Shown: positions 1-7,886, counted from the stretch's first letter. The stretch: 32,590 nt of DNA from Ruminococcus sp. (GCA_017534595.1 JAFXVY010000037.1:1-32590), one strand, 5' to 3'. Numbers and translations: made by a program. The notes: a model not told the origin generated them from the letters alone.

Positions 1-140
1 GTACATCATCCGCTTGCATATTTTCCGTCATATAACCCAAATTCTCCTTGCCTTGCGCCAGCAAGGCGGCGTCGAATTTAGGCAATCTGACGAAAAATCT
101 GACTGCGCGTCTGACGCACAATGGTTGTGCGGTGTTGCCT
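1..140. mobile_element. MITE-like repeat, copy 1 (left end cut by window edge)
   Basis: Non-coding repeat shared with the other end of the window (32483-32590), in the same orientation. This copy shows the right end, with the terminal inverted repeat TGGTTGTGCGGTGTTGCCT at 122-140. Its exact reverse complement begins copy 2 at 32449-32467. Combining both copies gives an element of about 174 bp. Inside are a hairpin with arms GCCTTGC/GCAAGGC (50-67), three TCTGAC hexamers at 86, 98 and 110 (period 12), and a terminal hairpin CGCACAA-tgg-TTGTGCG (115-131). There is no transposase, so any movement would need a transposase supplied elsewhere. An open frame crossing it (14-253) has no RBS and is not a gene. 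Confidence 0.72.
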
Positions 141-361
141 ATAGGGAGTGTTATTCGCAGCGCTGGCCCGCAGGCACAGGAACAGCAGGTCGCGTAAGCG
201 GCCGAGCGGTGCCCAAAAATGACATCCGTATTGTACATAATCGACATATTTAATTGATTAAATTATCGAAAAATATGCAAATTCGCTTTACAATTTCGTG
301 AAATTATGATATAATACAGCTGTAGATTTTTGATCTTATATTTTGGGAACGGAGGGATATT
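141..361 (+). promoter_or_regulatory. Leader and promoter of the dockerin gene
   Basis: A well-formed vegetative promoter: -35 TTTACA at 287-292, 17-bp spacer, -10 TATAAT at 310-315. The RBS GGAGGG at 351-356 lies 5 bases before the ATG at 362. Upstream is an AT-rich near-palindrome, ATTTAAT-TG-ATTAAAT (248-263), ending 23 bp before the -35 box, which could be an operator. Nothing else recognisable was seen between the repeat element and this promoter. Confidence 0.8.
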
Positions 362-3300
362 ATGAAAAAAATCAAAAGATCGGCGGTGAGCTTGCTTACC
401 TCGGCGGCTATGACATTCTCGCTTTTGCCCGCAATGCCGACAGTTTATGCGGAGGACGAGGCGAGCGATTATAAGTACCGGTGGACAGGTACCGAATATC
501 TGAACGGCGGAAGCGTTACTATCTTCAGTACCGACTTCTCCGCACTCGATGTCGATGCCGACGACTATATCGTCGTCCGTACCAGCTTCGATCTCCAGTC
601 ATGGCCTTCGGAGTGGTTCGGTTCGTTTCTGGCTGAGAGCATCAGCTATAACAGTGTCGCCGGAAACGACGCCGGAGTGAAGACAGTCGTATCCGATCTG
701 ACAGATATATACGGCTTTGACGTGCTCAATACCGACTTTGACCTTCTCGTGTGCGTGTGGGGTGACGGTACCAATGAGTTCCAGACCGGAGACAGCGTTG
801 ATTATGAGGTGGTCATTTATGACGAGGCTCCCGCTGTCGATCGCTGGGTCAATAACGGCGACGGCTCCTATACCTATACCTGTTCGGAGCAGACTGTGTC
901 ACCGCAGCTCTCGCTGCCGCAGCTCGACGGCAACAACGAGCAGATCTCGGTGGATGCCGTCGTTAACGGCGATGCAGAGGTAAGGCTCGGCTGCAACGCC
1001 CCCTTCTGGGAGGAGACAAGTGTCTGGGAGACCGGAACTCTTACCTTGAACTTCGACCCCGGAACTTCGGTCGAATATGCGCAGGTGATACTCAGGAATA
1101 TGACCCCCGGCTCATCCGTTACCGTGAGCAACTTTACGGCGGTCGAGGCTTCGTCCGATTGCTGGGTGATCGATCCGGACGGTTCCTATACCTTCGAGGC
1201 ATCAAGGGATTGTGATTTTTCTCCGACCCTGTACCTCGGGGAGTTCACGGGCTATAAGTCCGAAGTCAGCTTCTCGGCAGTGGCTGAGGGCGAATTTGAA
1301 GGCGTCTTCTCTATGAGCGCCGAATTGCCGGACGGGGAGAACGAGAATTACAGTGAGACCTTCACCGAAAGTGTGGATCTCAACTTCACTCTCTCCGACT
1401 ATGCCGATGTCAAGTCGGCTCAGATCAGACTCTTCAACGTAGTGTCGGGAGCCAAGGTGACGATAACGAATATCGAATTCGTTGAAGGCATCGACCCCGA
1501 CCGGCGTGAGGACAACCAGTGGGTCAAGGATCAGAACGGCCAGTATGTATTCTATACCGAGTCGGGAATCACTTCCGATGAACCGGGCGAATGGCTCGAC
1601 CTGACCGACTGCCTTTCCGAGTTCAACTACTCCGCCGGTGCTTTCGATGACAGCCTGATCTGTATGTATTGGGCAGGAGTAAGCTCCAACCACCTTGGAG
1701 ACGGCTACGAGGATGGGCTGATCGAGGCCGATCTCGAGACCCCGAGCGGCAGGGGCTATGTCACCGAGCCGAATGAGTACGGCGAGATCAGGGCAGTTAC
1801 CTTCAACGAGAAGCCTTCGAGGTTCCGTGTAAGGATAACTCAGGCTGATCCTCAGACCGAGAACTATCTCCATATGTACGGTATACACGATACCTTTGAT
1901 GTCTGGCATACTTATGACAGCTCATACTACAACTATATGACAAGCAAGAAGGATACCGTTGAGCCTCTGGATGTCAGCAAGGAAGCCGGCATCAGCGACA
2001 TGACCGCTGTATCGTTCAGCATCTACGGCGACAACATAACGGGCGCGGTAGAAGCAGAGGACGCCGGCGGCGTCAAGGTAAAGCAGGAGTTCAGCGTTGC
2101 CTCTTCCGGGATGTCTCAGGAAGTAAAGCTGACCGGTACCGCGCTCAACAACGTAAAGATCAGGATCACCGAGATCGATGCTCTCGGCAGCGTCAATATC
2201 TCGAATCTTGACTGCGCCGGCTCCGAGGCGCCGTATATCCCCGAGGATCCCAACCAGACCTATTATGACCGCTGGGTAGACAACGGCGACGGCACATATT
2301 ACTTTGAGGCTTCCAAGAACTTCACCGACTGGACAGCTCCGGCACTGGTGCTCGGCTCCAAGTATCTCGGCGCATTCTACAGCCTCACTTATGCGAACGT
2401 TCAGTTCTCGGAAGGCTCCAAGGCACAGGTCCGCTTTGCAGCGACCGAGGCCGAGAGCGGCTCCGCCGGGTACGGCAACACAGTTTCGGCGGGCGATCCC
2501 GAGCTTACCGCTTTTTATGCTAACACCGACGCTTCAAAGCTTTCGCGTCTAGCACTCACTGTCGGCAGCGTAAGCAAGGGCGACAGGATCACAGCCAAGC
2601 CCGGCATCGTCACCAGCATCTATCCGGAAGAAGAGGCCTGCTGGTACACTCTGGTCGATGATTATGAGGAAGTTCCCGATACCTATTTCCTGTTCGCCAA
2701 TGATGAGCAGGATGAGGCGGATGACTTCGAGACCCTCGGATGGAGCACTTTCGAGGAGGGCGAGAGCTTTGAAATGGATCTGTTCGTCCTCAAGGGCAGC
2801 ATCACCGGTTATCTGCAGGCTGCTGCGGGCAGTTCATCGTATGCAAGCAGCATAAAGGCAACTCTTTCGGAAGGGCAGAGCGGACATCTGACCCTCACCG
2901 ATCCGGAGGGCGCGACGCTCTACGGCGGCTTCTTCGTTGCCGAAGCGATATCTCCCGAAACGGTAGTCATCGTCAGGAATGCAAAGAACGGCTCCTATGA
3001 CAGATGGATCAATAATGAAGGTACATATCAGTTCAGGATGTCAAGGCCGGGAGTAGAGATCACCGAGCTTGACCTCACCGAGCAGCTTGCCGGTGAGCAC
3101 AAGATGATAGTCTTCCCCGAGATCTATGTTTCGTCCGGTTCTTACACAGCTTTTGAACCGACCTACACCATCACCGCTGTTGTTGACGGAACGACGATCA
3201 CAAAGAATGTGGATCAGTCCTGGATCGAGAATTGCTTGATCGTTGCTGACGGCAATTACGAAAGCGTTAAGCTGACTGCCACCCTTGACGGAGGCTACGG

Positions 3301-4642
3301 CACCGTTCATGTAGTCGAGCCCTTCGGCAGCGATGTGCTCAATAACGTCTGGATCTACGATGAGGAAAACGACAGCTGGAGCTTCACCGCAGACGAAAAT
3401 TATTCCGGCACGGCTTACCTTGACCTGAGCGACAGGCTCGACCGGACCATCCACAGCGTATCCATGCACGTCACCTTTGACGGCGGGACACCTTCTCCTA
3501 TTCCTACGGCTGAGCTCTGCATCTACGATTACGAATACCTGTCTCTCCAATGTGAGAACACCGATGCTCAGGATAAGCTGGAATACCTCTATTGGGCAGA
3601 TTTCACCGGCGAGGCAACAATGTTCAGGTTCTATCTTGCCAACGAGATAACTCCCGGCATGACTGTCACCGTAAGCGACATCCAGGCCAACAAGATCGAT
3701 CTCGGTCACTGGGAATACATTGAGCCTGAGGAGCTCTGGGAGTTCGAGGCCAAGGCAGACATCGAATACGCGACCGCTGACACCGAGCTCGACCTTACAT
3801 CTTACTACACCCCGGGCGATAAGTACATAAGCCTTCTGGCTGAGTACTCCGATAATGAGTACACCATCGGCAGCCTTATGTGTACCTATACTGACGGAGA
3901 TGATGATTACGCCAGCTCCTTCAACAACGATTACTCCATCGCTATACCAGAGGGCAAGACAATAGAGTCGCTGTTCTTCAGGATCTACGAACTGCCTGAG
4001 GGCGAGACTGTCAGGCTGAAGAATATAAAGGGCAGTTCACTGAGCAAGGGCTCGTGGGTCTATGACGCTGCGAACAATGAATATGTCTTTGAGGTGCTTG
4101 ACGACATCCACGCCTCCGGCGATGCAGAAGATCTCTTGATACCGGAGATGCTCGGCGTTCACGAAACGCTGCAGTTCACTGAGGTCAGAAACGATATTGC
4201 CGCTGACGAAAGTCACTTGAATGCGGAAATACAGATCTCGAACGGCAATTATATCGGCGGCAACGGCTTACAGGACGACGAAGGCGGGCTCGTATGGAAT
4301 TACGATCCTAAGGGCAAAGAGGTCGTTGCGGCAAGGTTCAGGATCTATCACGCCAAGAAGGGCTCGATATTCAGGATAAAGAACATCCTGATCGACGGAG
4401 AGCCTATCGTGAAATTCAAGCGCGGTGATTTCAACGGCGACGGCGTCGTTGACGTAGTGGATCTGGCTTCGATGGCAAGATGTCTTGCACGCTGGAACGG
4501 CTACGAGAAAGAGAAATTTGCATGGCAGGCCTGCGACTTCGACGGCAGCGGTGATATCTCTGTTGCCGAATACAGCATACTTGCACGCACTCTTGCACGC
4601 TGGCCCGGATATGCCGAGACCTACGGCATTACAGTCGGCTGA
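362..4642 (+). CDS. Secreted multi-modular protein with C-terminal type I dockerin
   Basis: 1426 residues. Residues 1-30 form a signal peptide (MKKIKRS, hydrophobic core, cleavage near VYA-ED). The body consists of eleven tandem modules that each open with a tryptophan, at residues 41, 162, 268, 387, 515, 638, 761, 882, 997, 1117 and 1232 (mean spacing about 119). Most then read W-[VI]-x(3-6)-[GD]-x-[YW]-x-F and later a run like LDLT or PxLxL. From residue 1354 a type I dockerin follows: two EF-hand-like loops, DFNGDGVVDVVD and DFDGSGDISVAE, each followed by a helix ending LARW. Dockerins bind cohesins, so the protein is probably displayed on a cellulosome or cell-surface scaffold. No catalytic domain is recognised; the modules look beta-rich and might bind carbohydrate, but that is inference. 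Monocistronic, with its own promoter and a strong terminator. Confidence 0.88.
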   Translation: MKKIKRSAVSLLTSAAMTFSLLPAMPTVYAEDEASDYKYRWTGTEYLNGGSVTIFSTDFSALDVDADDYIVVRTSFDLQSWPSEWFGSFLAESISYNSVAGNDAGVKTVVSDLTDIYGFDVLNTDFDLLVCVWGDGTNEFQTGDSVDYEVVIYDEAPAVDRWVNNGDGSYTYTCSEQTVSPQLSLPQLDGNNEQISVDAVVNGDAEVRLGCNAPFWEETSVWETGTLTLNFDPGTSVEYAQVILRNMTPGSSVTVSNFTAVEASSDCWVIDPDGSYTFEASRDCDFSPTLYLGEFTGYKSEVSFSAVAEGEFEGVFSMSAELPDGENENYSETFTESVDLNFTLSDYADVKSAQIRLFNVVSGAKVTITNIEFVEGIDPDRREDNQWVKDQNGQYVFYTESGITSDEPGEWLDLTDCLSEFNYSAGAFDDSLICMYWAGVSSNHLGDGYEDGLIEADLETPSGRGYVTEPNEYGEIRAVTFNEKPSRFRVRITQADPQTENYLHMYGIHDTFDVWHTYDSSYYNYMTSKKDTVEPLDVSKEAGISDMTAVSFSIYGDNITGAVEAEDAGGVKVKQEFSVASSGMSQEVKLTGTALNNVKIRITEIDALGSVNISNLDCAGSEAPYIPEDPNQTYYDRWVDNGDGTYYFEASKNFTDWTAPALVLGSKYLGAFYSLTYANVQFSEGSKAQVRFAATEAESGSAGYGNTVSAGDPELTAFYANTDASKLSRLALTVGSVSKGDRITAKPGIVTSIYPEEEACWYTLVDDYEEVPDTYFLFANDEQDEADDFETLGWSTFEEGESFEMDLFVLKGSITGYLQAAAGSSSYASSIKATLSEGQSGHLTLTDPEGATLYGGFFVAEAISPETVVIVRNAKNGSYDRWINNEGTYQFRMSRPGVEITELDLTEQLAGEHKMIVFPEIYVSSGSYTAFEPTYTITAVVDGTTITKNVDQSWIENCLIVADGNYESVKLTATLDGGYGTVHVVEPFGSDVLNNVWIYDEENDSWSFTADENYSGTAYLDLSDRLDRTIHSVSMHVTFDGGTPSPIPTAELCIYDYEYLSLQCENTDAQDKLEYLYWADFTGEATMFRFYLANEITPGMTVTVSDIQANKIDLGHWEYIEPEELWEFEAKADIEYATADTELDLTSYYTPGDKYISLLAEYSDNEYTIGSLMCTYTDGDDDYASSFNNDYSIAIPEGKTIESLFFRIYELPEGETVRLKNIKGSSLSKGSWVYDAANNEYVFEVLDDIHASGDAEDLLIPEMLGVHETLQFTEVRNDIAADESHLNAEIQISNGNYIGGNGLQDDEGGLVWNYDPKGKEVVAARFRIYHAKKGSIFRIKNILIDGEPIVKFKRGDFNGDGVVDVVDLASMARCLARWNGYEKEKFAWQACDFDGSGDISVAEYSILARTLARWPGYAETYGITVG

Positions 4643-4674
4643 TACTTGAAAAATTCTCTGTTCCCGAAAACCAA

Positions 4675-4708
4675 AAACGCTCCCGGTTCGTGCCGGGAGC
4701 GTTTCCTT
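4675..4708 (+). terminator. Rho-independent terminator after the dockerin gene
   Basis: Perfect 12-bp stem, AAACGCTCCCGG (4675-4686) with CCGGGAGCGTTT (4693-4704), 6-base loop, U-rich tail. It separates the dockerin gene from birA. Confidence 0.9.
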
Positions 4709-4719
4709 GTCTGCGGGAA

Positions 4720-4751
4720 TTGTAAACCGCAATTCAAAAACGGGTTGACAA
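4720..4751 (+). promoter_or_regulatory. BirA operator (biotin box)
   Basis: TTGTAAACC (4720-4728), 14-bp spacer, GGTTGACAA (4743-4751). The half-sites are inverted repeats with one mismatch and fit the known Firmicutes BirA box (TTGTAAACC-N14/15-GGTTTACAA). The right half contains the -35 hexamer of the birA promoter, so bound BirA would block RNA polymerase. BirA carrying biotinyl-AMP would then repress its own operon, including bioY. Confidence 0.85.
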
Positions 4752-4773
4752 ATCAGGCGGGATGTGGTAGAAT
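4745..4773 (+). promoter_or_regulatory. birA-bioY promoter
   Basis: -35 TTGACA (4745-4750), 17-bp spacer, -10 TAGAAT (4768-4773). The -35 box lies inside the right half of the BirA operator. Confidence 0.85.
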
Positions 4774-4795
4774 GTTCATAAAGGAGGTGCCGGGC

Positions 4796-5791
4796 GTGAC
4801 GGCTAAGGAAAAGCTTATCGGGCTGCTTGAGGGCAGCCGTGGGACATATATCTCGGGAGAGGAGCTCGCGGAGCGCATCGGCTGCTCGAGGGCGGCGGTC
4901 TGGAAGGCCGTGAAGCAGCTCAAAGCCGAGGGCTACGCGATCTCGGCAGTGACAAACAAGGGCTACTGCCTTGCCCCGGGCACGGATATGCTCTCGGAGG
5001 CTGCGGTGCGCAGGTATCTGCGCGGGGCGGCAGGGGAGTACGATATAAGAGTGGTCAGGGAGGTGGGCTCCACCAACACCGAGCTGCGTAAGCTTGCCGA
5101 GCAGGGCGCTCCGGAGGGCACCTGCATCATAGCAATGAGCCAGACCGGCGGCAAGGGACGCATGGGCAGGCGCTTCTGTTCCCCGGCGGACACAGGGCTC
5201 TATCTGAGCCTGCTGCTGCGCCCGCAGATGTCTGCGGCGGAGGCGGTGAGGATAACCGCGGCTGCGGCTGTGGCTGTCGCAGGAGCCTGCGAGGAGCTTT
5301 CGGGCAGACAGACCGGCATCAAATGGGTCAACGATGTCTGCATCGGCGGCAGGAAGGTCTGCGGCATACTGACCGAGGCTTCCTTCTCCCTCGAGAACGG
5401 CGGGCTCGACTATGCCGTCGTGGGGCTCGGAGTGAACGTGCTCGAGCCGGCGGGAGGCTTCCCGGAGAGCATAGCCGACATCGCCTGCGCTGTATTCGAC
5501 GAGTCGAGGGAGGATCTGCGCAGCCGTCTGGCAGGGGAGATCGTCTCGCGGCTGGCGGAGTACTATCACAGTCTCGGGTCGCCGGAGCTGCTGGAGGAAT
5601 ACCGCAAAAGGCTGATGTGGGTCGGCGGGAGGATAACGGTCATCGGCGGGACGGAGAGCTTCGGCTGCACCATGCTCGGCGTCAACGAGGACTTCTCGCT
5701 GAACGTCCGGCTCGATGACGGCAGCGTCCGCAGGATCTCGAGCGGCGAGATCAGCATAAGAAAGCAGGAGCAAGGAGAGGTAGACAAATGA
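4796..5791 (+). CDS. birA: Bifunctional biotin protein ligase / biotin operon repressor BirA
   Basis: 331 residues. BirA makes biotinyl-5'-AMP and transfers biotin to the lysine of biotin carboxyl carrier proteins; with an N-terminal helix-turn-helix it also represses biotin genes. Here the HTH is at about residues 18-46 (ISGEELAERIGCSRAAVWKA). The catalytic biotin/AMP loop is GGKGRMGRRF (about 118-127). KWVND and the following GGRKVCGILTE form the ligase core, and a C-terminal SH3-like domain ends the protein. The start is taken as GTG 4796 with AAGGAGG (4781-4787) 8 bases upstream; an in-frame ATG at 4772 overlaps the -10 box and cannot be used. The stop overlaps the bioY start (ATGA), implying translational coupling. 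The operator upstream supports autoregulation. Confidence 0.93.
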   Translation: MTAKEKLIGLLEGSRGTYISGEELAERIGCSRAAVWKAVKQLKAEGYAISAVTNKGYCLAPGTDMLSEAAVRRYLRGAAGEYDIRVVREVGSTNTELRKLAEQGAPEGTCIIAMSQTGGKGRMGRRFCSPADTGLYLSLLLRPQMSAAEAVRITAAAAVAVAGACEELSGRQTGIKWVNDVCIGGRKVCGILTEASFSLENGGLDYAVVGLGVNVLEPAGGFPESIADIACAVFDESREDLRSRLAGEIVSRLAEYYHSLGSPELLEEYRKRLMWVGGRITVIGGTESFGCTMLGVNEDFSLNVRLDDGSVRRISSGEISIRKQEQGEVDK

Positions 5792-6378
5792 CAACGGAAG
5801 GTACAAGGAACGCGGCACACAGGCGGGTGCTGCTGCTTTGCCTGTGCGCGATGTTCACGGCGCTGACGGCGGTGGGAGCGTTCATCAGGATCCCGATACC
5901 GCACCTGCCGATCACGCTGCAAAGCTTTTTCACAATGCTTGCGGGTCTGCTCCTCGGGGGGAGGCTCGGAGCGGCCAGCGTGGGAGCTTATGTGATGCTG
6001 GGGCTTGTGGGTCTGCCGATCTTCACCGAGGGCGGCGGGATAATGTACGTTCTCAAGCCGAGCTTCGGATATCTGGCGGCCTTCGTGGTCGGGGCTTATG
6101 TCACGGGAAAGATCGCCAACGCGGTAAGGGAGCCCTCGCTGCCGAGGCTGCTGATCGCGGACTTTGCGGGTCTGGCGATAACATATACCATCGGCATGGG
6201 CTATTTCTTCGCGGCGATGAACCTGTGGACAGAGGGTGACGGCATGACCGTCAAGGCGCTGTTCGCGGCCTGCTTTGTCCCCTGCATAGCCGGAGACACC
6301 GTAAAATGCGTGGCGGGAGCGCTGCTCGCAAAGCGTCTGATACCCCTGACCGCACAGTACCGTGAGGCGCTGCGCTGA
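5788..6378 (+). CDS. bioY: Biotin ECF transporter S component BioY
   Basis: 196 residues, hydrophobic, about six membrane helices. BioY binds biotin in the membrane and works alone or with the shared ECF energising module (EcfA/EcfA'/EcfT), which is not in this window. Family signatures present: RIPIPHLPITLQSFFTMLAG near residue 32, then LLGGRLGAASVGAYVMLGLVG, GLPIFTEGGG and the KPSFGYLAAF segment. The RBS AAGGAGAGG (5772-5780) precedes ATG 5788, which overlaps the birA stop by 4 bases. Sharing an operon with a regulatory-type BirA makes a biotin-repressed uptake system very likely. Confidence 0.94.
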   Translation: MTTEGTRNAAHRRVLLLCLCAMFTALTAVGAFIRIPIPHLPITLQSFFTMLAGLLLGGRLGAASVGAYVMLGLVGLPIFTEGGGIMYVLKPSFGYLAAFVVGAYVTGKIANAVREPSLPRLLIADFAGLAITYTIGMGYFFAAMNLWTEGDGMTVKALFAACFVPCIAGDTVKCVAGALLAKRLIPLTAQYREALR

Positions 6379-6400
6379 ATCTGAGATACGAACAAAATGA

Positions 6401-6439
6401 GCCGCCGGACAGGTGAAAAGGCTCCTGCCGGCGGCTTTT
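6401..6439 (+). terminator. Terminator of the birA-bioY operon
   Basis: Stem GCCGCCGG (6401-6408) with CCGGCGGC (6428-6435), extended by CAGG/CCTG inside, followed by TTTT. It lies 22 bases after the bioY stop. Confidence 0.88.
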
Positions 6440-6462
6440 GGTCTGCGTACTCAAAAAAGCTC

Positions 6463-6491
6463 TTGACAAAGACAGAAAAATGTGCTATAAT
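6463..6491 (+). promoter_or_regulatory. Promoter of the two tRNA-Ser genes
   Basis: Near-consensus: TTGACA (6463-6468), 17-bp spacer, TATAAT (6486-6491), 27 bases before the first tRNA. Confidence 0.9.
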
Positions 6492-6518
6492 TATTTAGTC
6501 ACCGGGAAAGCGGAATAT

Positions 6519-6607
6519 GGACAGGTGTCCGAGTGGTTTAAGGAGCCGGTCTTGAAAACCGGTGATACGGCAACGTACCGTGGGTTCGAATCCCACCCTG
6601 TCCGCCA
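6519..6607 (+). tRNA. tRNA-Ser (anticodon UGA)
   Basis: Acceptor stem GGACAGG (6519-6525) pairs with CCTGTCC (6597-6603); discriminator G and encoded CCA follow. The anticodon stem CCGGT/ACCGG encloses CTTGAAA, giving anticodon TGA at 6553-6555. A long variable arm (class II, as expected for serine) and the T-loop GGTTCGAATCC are present. It reads UCN/UCA codons and is probably co-transcribed with the next tRNA. Confidence 0.97.
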
Positions 6608-6629
6608 ATATTTTTTATTACCAGCATTT

Positions 6630-6719
6630 GCGGATTTACCCAAGTGGTGAAGGGGCTCCCCTGCTAAGGGAGTAGGTCTCGAAAGGGGCGCGAGAGTTCA
6701 AATCTCTCAATCCGCGCCA
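6630..6719 (+). tRNA. tRNA-Ser (anticodon GCU)
   Basis: Acceptor GCGGATT (6630-6636) pairs with AATCCGC (6709-6715), then G and encoded CCA. The anticodon stem CTCCC/GGGAG encloses CTGCTAA, anticodon GCT at 6663-6665, reading AGC/AGU. It has a class II long variable arm. Its 3' end (6697-6720) is repeated at 11855-11878, marking it as the insertion site of an integrated element that regenerated the tRNA 3' end. Confidence 0.97.
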
Positions 6720-6720
6720 A
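6697..6720 (+). repeat. attL: 24-bp direct repeat in tRNA-Ser(GCU) 3' end
   Basis: The 24 bases from the T-loop to one base past CCA (starting TTCAAATCTC, ending CCGCGCCAA) recur exactly at 11855-11878. This is the standard footprint of tyrosine-recombinase integration into a tRNA 3' end. An integrase C-terminus lies about 170 bp inside this end, as expected. Confidence 0.88.
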
Positions 6721-6729
6721 CAATTAAGG

Positions 6730-6766
6730 CTCTCAAACAGCGTATTTGCGCGGTTTGGGAGTTTTT
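6730..6766 (+). terminator. Terminator after tRNA-Ser(GCU), attL side
   Basis: CTCTCAAAC (6730-6738) pairs with GTTTGGGAG (6753-6761), one G-U pair, followed by TTTTT. It closely resembles the terminator just past attR (11885-11924). Since the left copy lies inside the element, it was probably brought in by it and the right one is the ancestral tRNA terminator. Confidence 0.85.
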
Positions 6767-6833
6767 CTTTTTGCGGGAAAATCGGTTTTGTGCGTTGTTT
6801 GTGCGTTACTGCTTTGAAAAATCGAAAAAATCA

Positions 6834-6864
6834 GCGGGCTTTGAAGATCATCAAGCCCGCTTTT
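6834..6864. terminator. Bidirectional terminator next to the integrase stub
   Basis: GCGGGCTT (6834-6841) pairs with AAGCCCGC (6853-6860); TTTT follows on plus and TGATTTTTT on minus. It lies directly downstream of the minus-strand integrase remnant, whose terminator it probably was. Confidence 0.75.
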
Positions 6865-6886
6865 GTTATATCCGTATTCTGTTATA

Positions 6887-7000
6887 TTATGCCTGCTTTG
6901 CTTTTGTGTCGAGCTGACCGTCAAGCATAGCAGCGAGGGCAGCACTTGCCGCCGCTTCCGCTGACTGTATTTCGTGAGCGTATATTGACATTGTTGTCTG
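6887..7000 (-). pseudogene. Tyrosine integrase, C-terminal stub
   Basis: The minus-strand reading ends TTMSIYAHEIQSAEAAASAA... then LDTKAKQA and stop. TTMSIYAH is the signature around the catalytic tyrosine of phage/ICE tyrosine recombinases (…STTMxIYAH…), and the Ala/Glu-rich helix after it is typical of Firmicutes integrases. Only about the last 36 residues survive. Upstream of about position 7000 the sequence switches to a plus-strand gene, so the rest, including the Arg-His-Arg catalytic residues, is deleted. Its position and direction fit an integrase gene adjoining the attachment site. Confidence 0.8.
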
Positions 7001-7886
7001 CAAGGACGACCCCGTTCCTTTCGTTGCTCCTACAGACTGGGAATTCAAGAGATACGGCGTTGACCATTTCATCTATAACAGCGACAGCTGGGACAGCGAA
7101 AACCTTCAGAAGAGCGTATTTGTAAACAACGTTGCCGACAATGACGGTCACGCAGGCGTTTCAAATGAAAGACTGGAACTGCTGAAGCAGGAGATAAACA
7201 AGGTCGCAGGCGACAGAGCTAAAGATTACTACCCCGTAACATCGCTGAACAAGAAAGAGATCGGATTCCATTTTGAGATATCTGTCATCCCGCCGGATGT
7301 TGACTGGTGGATCGGCATAGATAATTGCGGCACCACTACTCCCAAGGATGTTATCAATAAGTTTTTCATGAACCTCGGGACAGGCATTTCCAGACAGGAC
7401 TATGTTAACGGCGGTCTCCAGGACGGCGCAAGACGTGTTATGACATTCCTCAACACTAAGGGCGTAAGCATCAGCGCGGTTGTAGATGCTTTCGATATCG
7501 AAGACACTCTGGTCGGTGTAGCCAAGAATATGATCTGGGATTATATCAAGGATTACGTTCAGCAGATCCGGGATAATCTGATCACTCCCTGGAAAATACC
7601 CGGCTTTCTCCCTCCCGCTCCCGATATCCACTATCTCATCAACGGACTCAAAGAAACCCTCAACGATAATCAGAAGATACATGATATCTTCAGCAACTAC
7701 GAAGGCGGCGTCGGTCAGGCAATTGACGATCTTCTGAACTTTGTCGGCCAGGGACTGAAAGGCTTCGACAGCATCGACGAGATCCTCACCTTCGCATACT
7801 CGATAAACGATATCTATAAGAATCATTCCACACTGCAGTCGATCTGCTGGCTCAGGACCTTTGATGACTGGTATGCAGCTCAGTGA
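6999..7886 (+). pseudogene. 5'-truncated gene, possibly a lipase-like alpha/beta hydrolase
   Basis: The frame is open from 6978 (just after TGA at 6975) to the stop at 7886, but has no start codon or RBS before an internal ATG at 7368. The reading from 7005 begins DDPVPFVAPTDWEFKRYGVD, then continues as a soluble mixed alpha/beta sequence with DWWIGIDNCGTTTPKDVI and a C-terminus FDDWYAAQ. The opening resembles the 'NPxDxVPxVAPxxWGFxRYG' segment of class 3 lipase-like proteins (DUF2974-type); this is recalled similarity, not a search. The 5' end was lost at the junction with the integrase stub near 7000. A product starting at ATG 7368 (172 residues) is possible but unlikely to be functional. 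Confidence 0.55.

Noticed and set aside
141-247. Riboswitch or structured leader before the dockerin gene
   Set aside because: This sequence lies upstream of the promoter at 287-315, so it is not in the transcript, and the transcribed leader is too short for a known riboswitch.
14-253. 79-codon open frame across the left repeat
   Set aside because: It runs through the inverted-repeat element and into non-coding sequence, with no RBS.
4772-4774. Upstream ATG as birA start
   Set aside because: It overlaps the -10 box, and the GTG at 4796 has the properly spaced AAGGAGG.
4268-5818. 516-codon minus-strand open frame
   Set aside because: Antisense to the dockerin end and birA, both certain. Composition is Arg/Ala/Leu/His-rich shadow coding with no RBS, and it crosses the terminator at 4675-4708.
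6438-6650. 70-codon open frame over the tRNA-Ser(UGA) gene
   Set aside because: It overlaps the tRNA and its promoter; not protein-coding.
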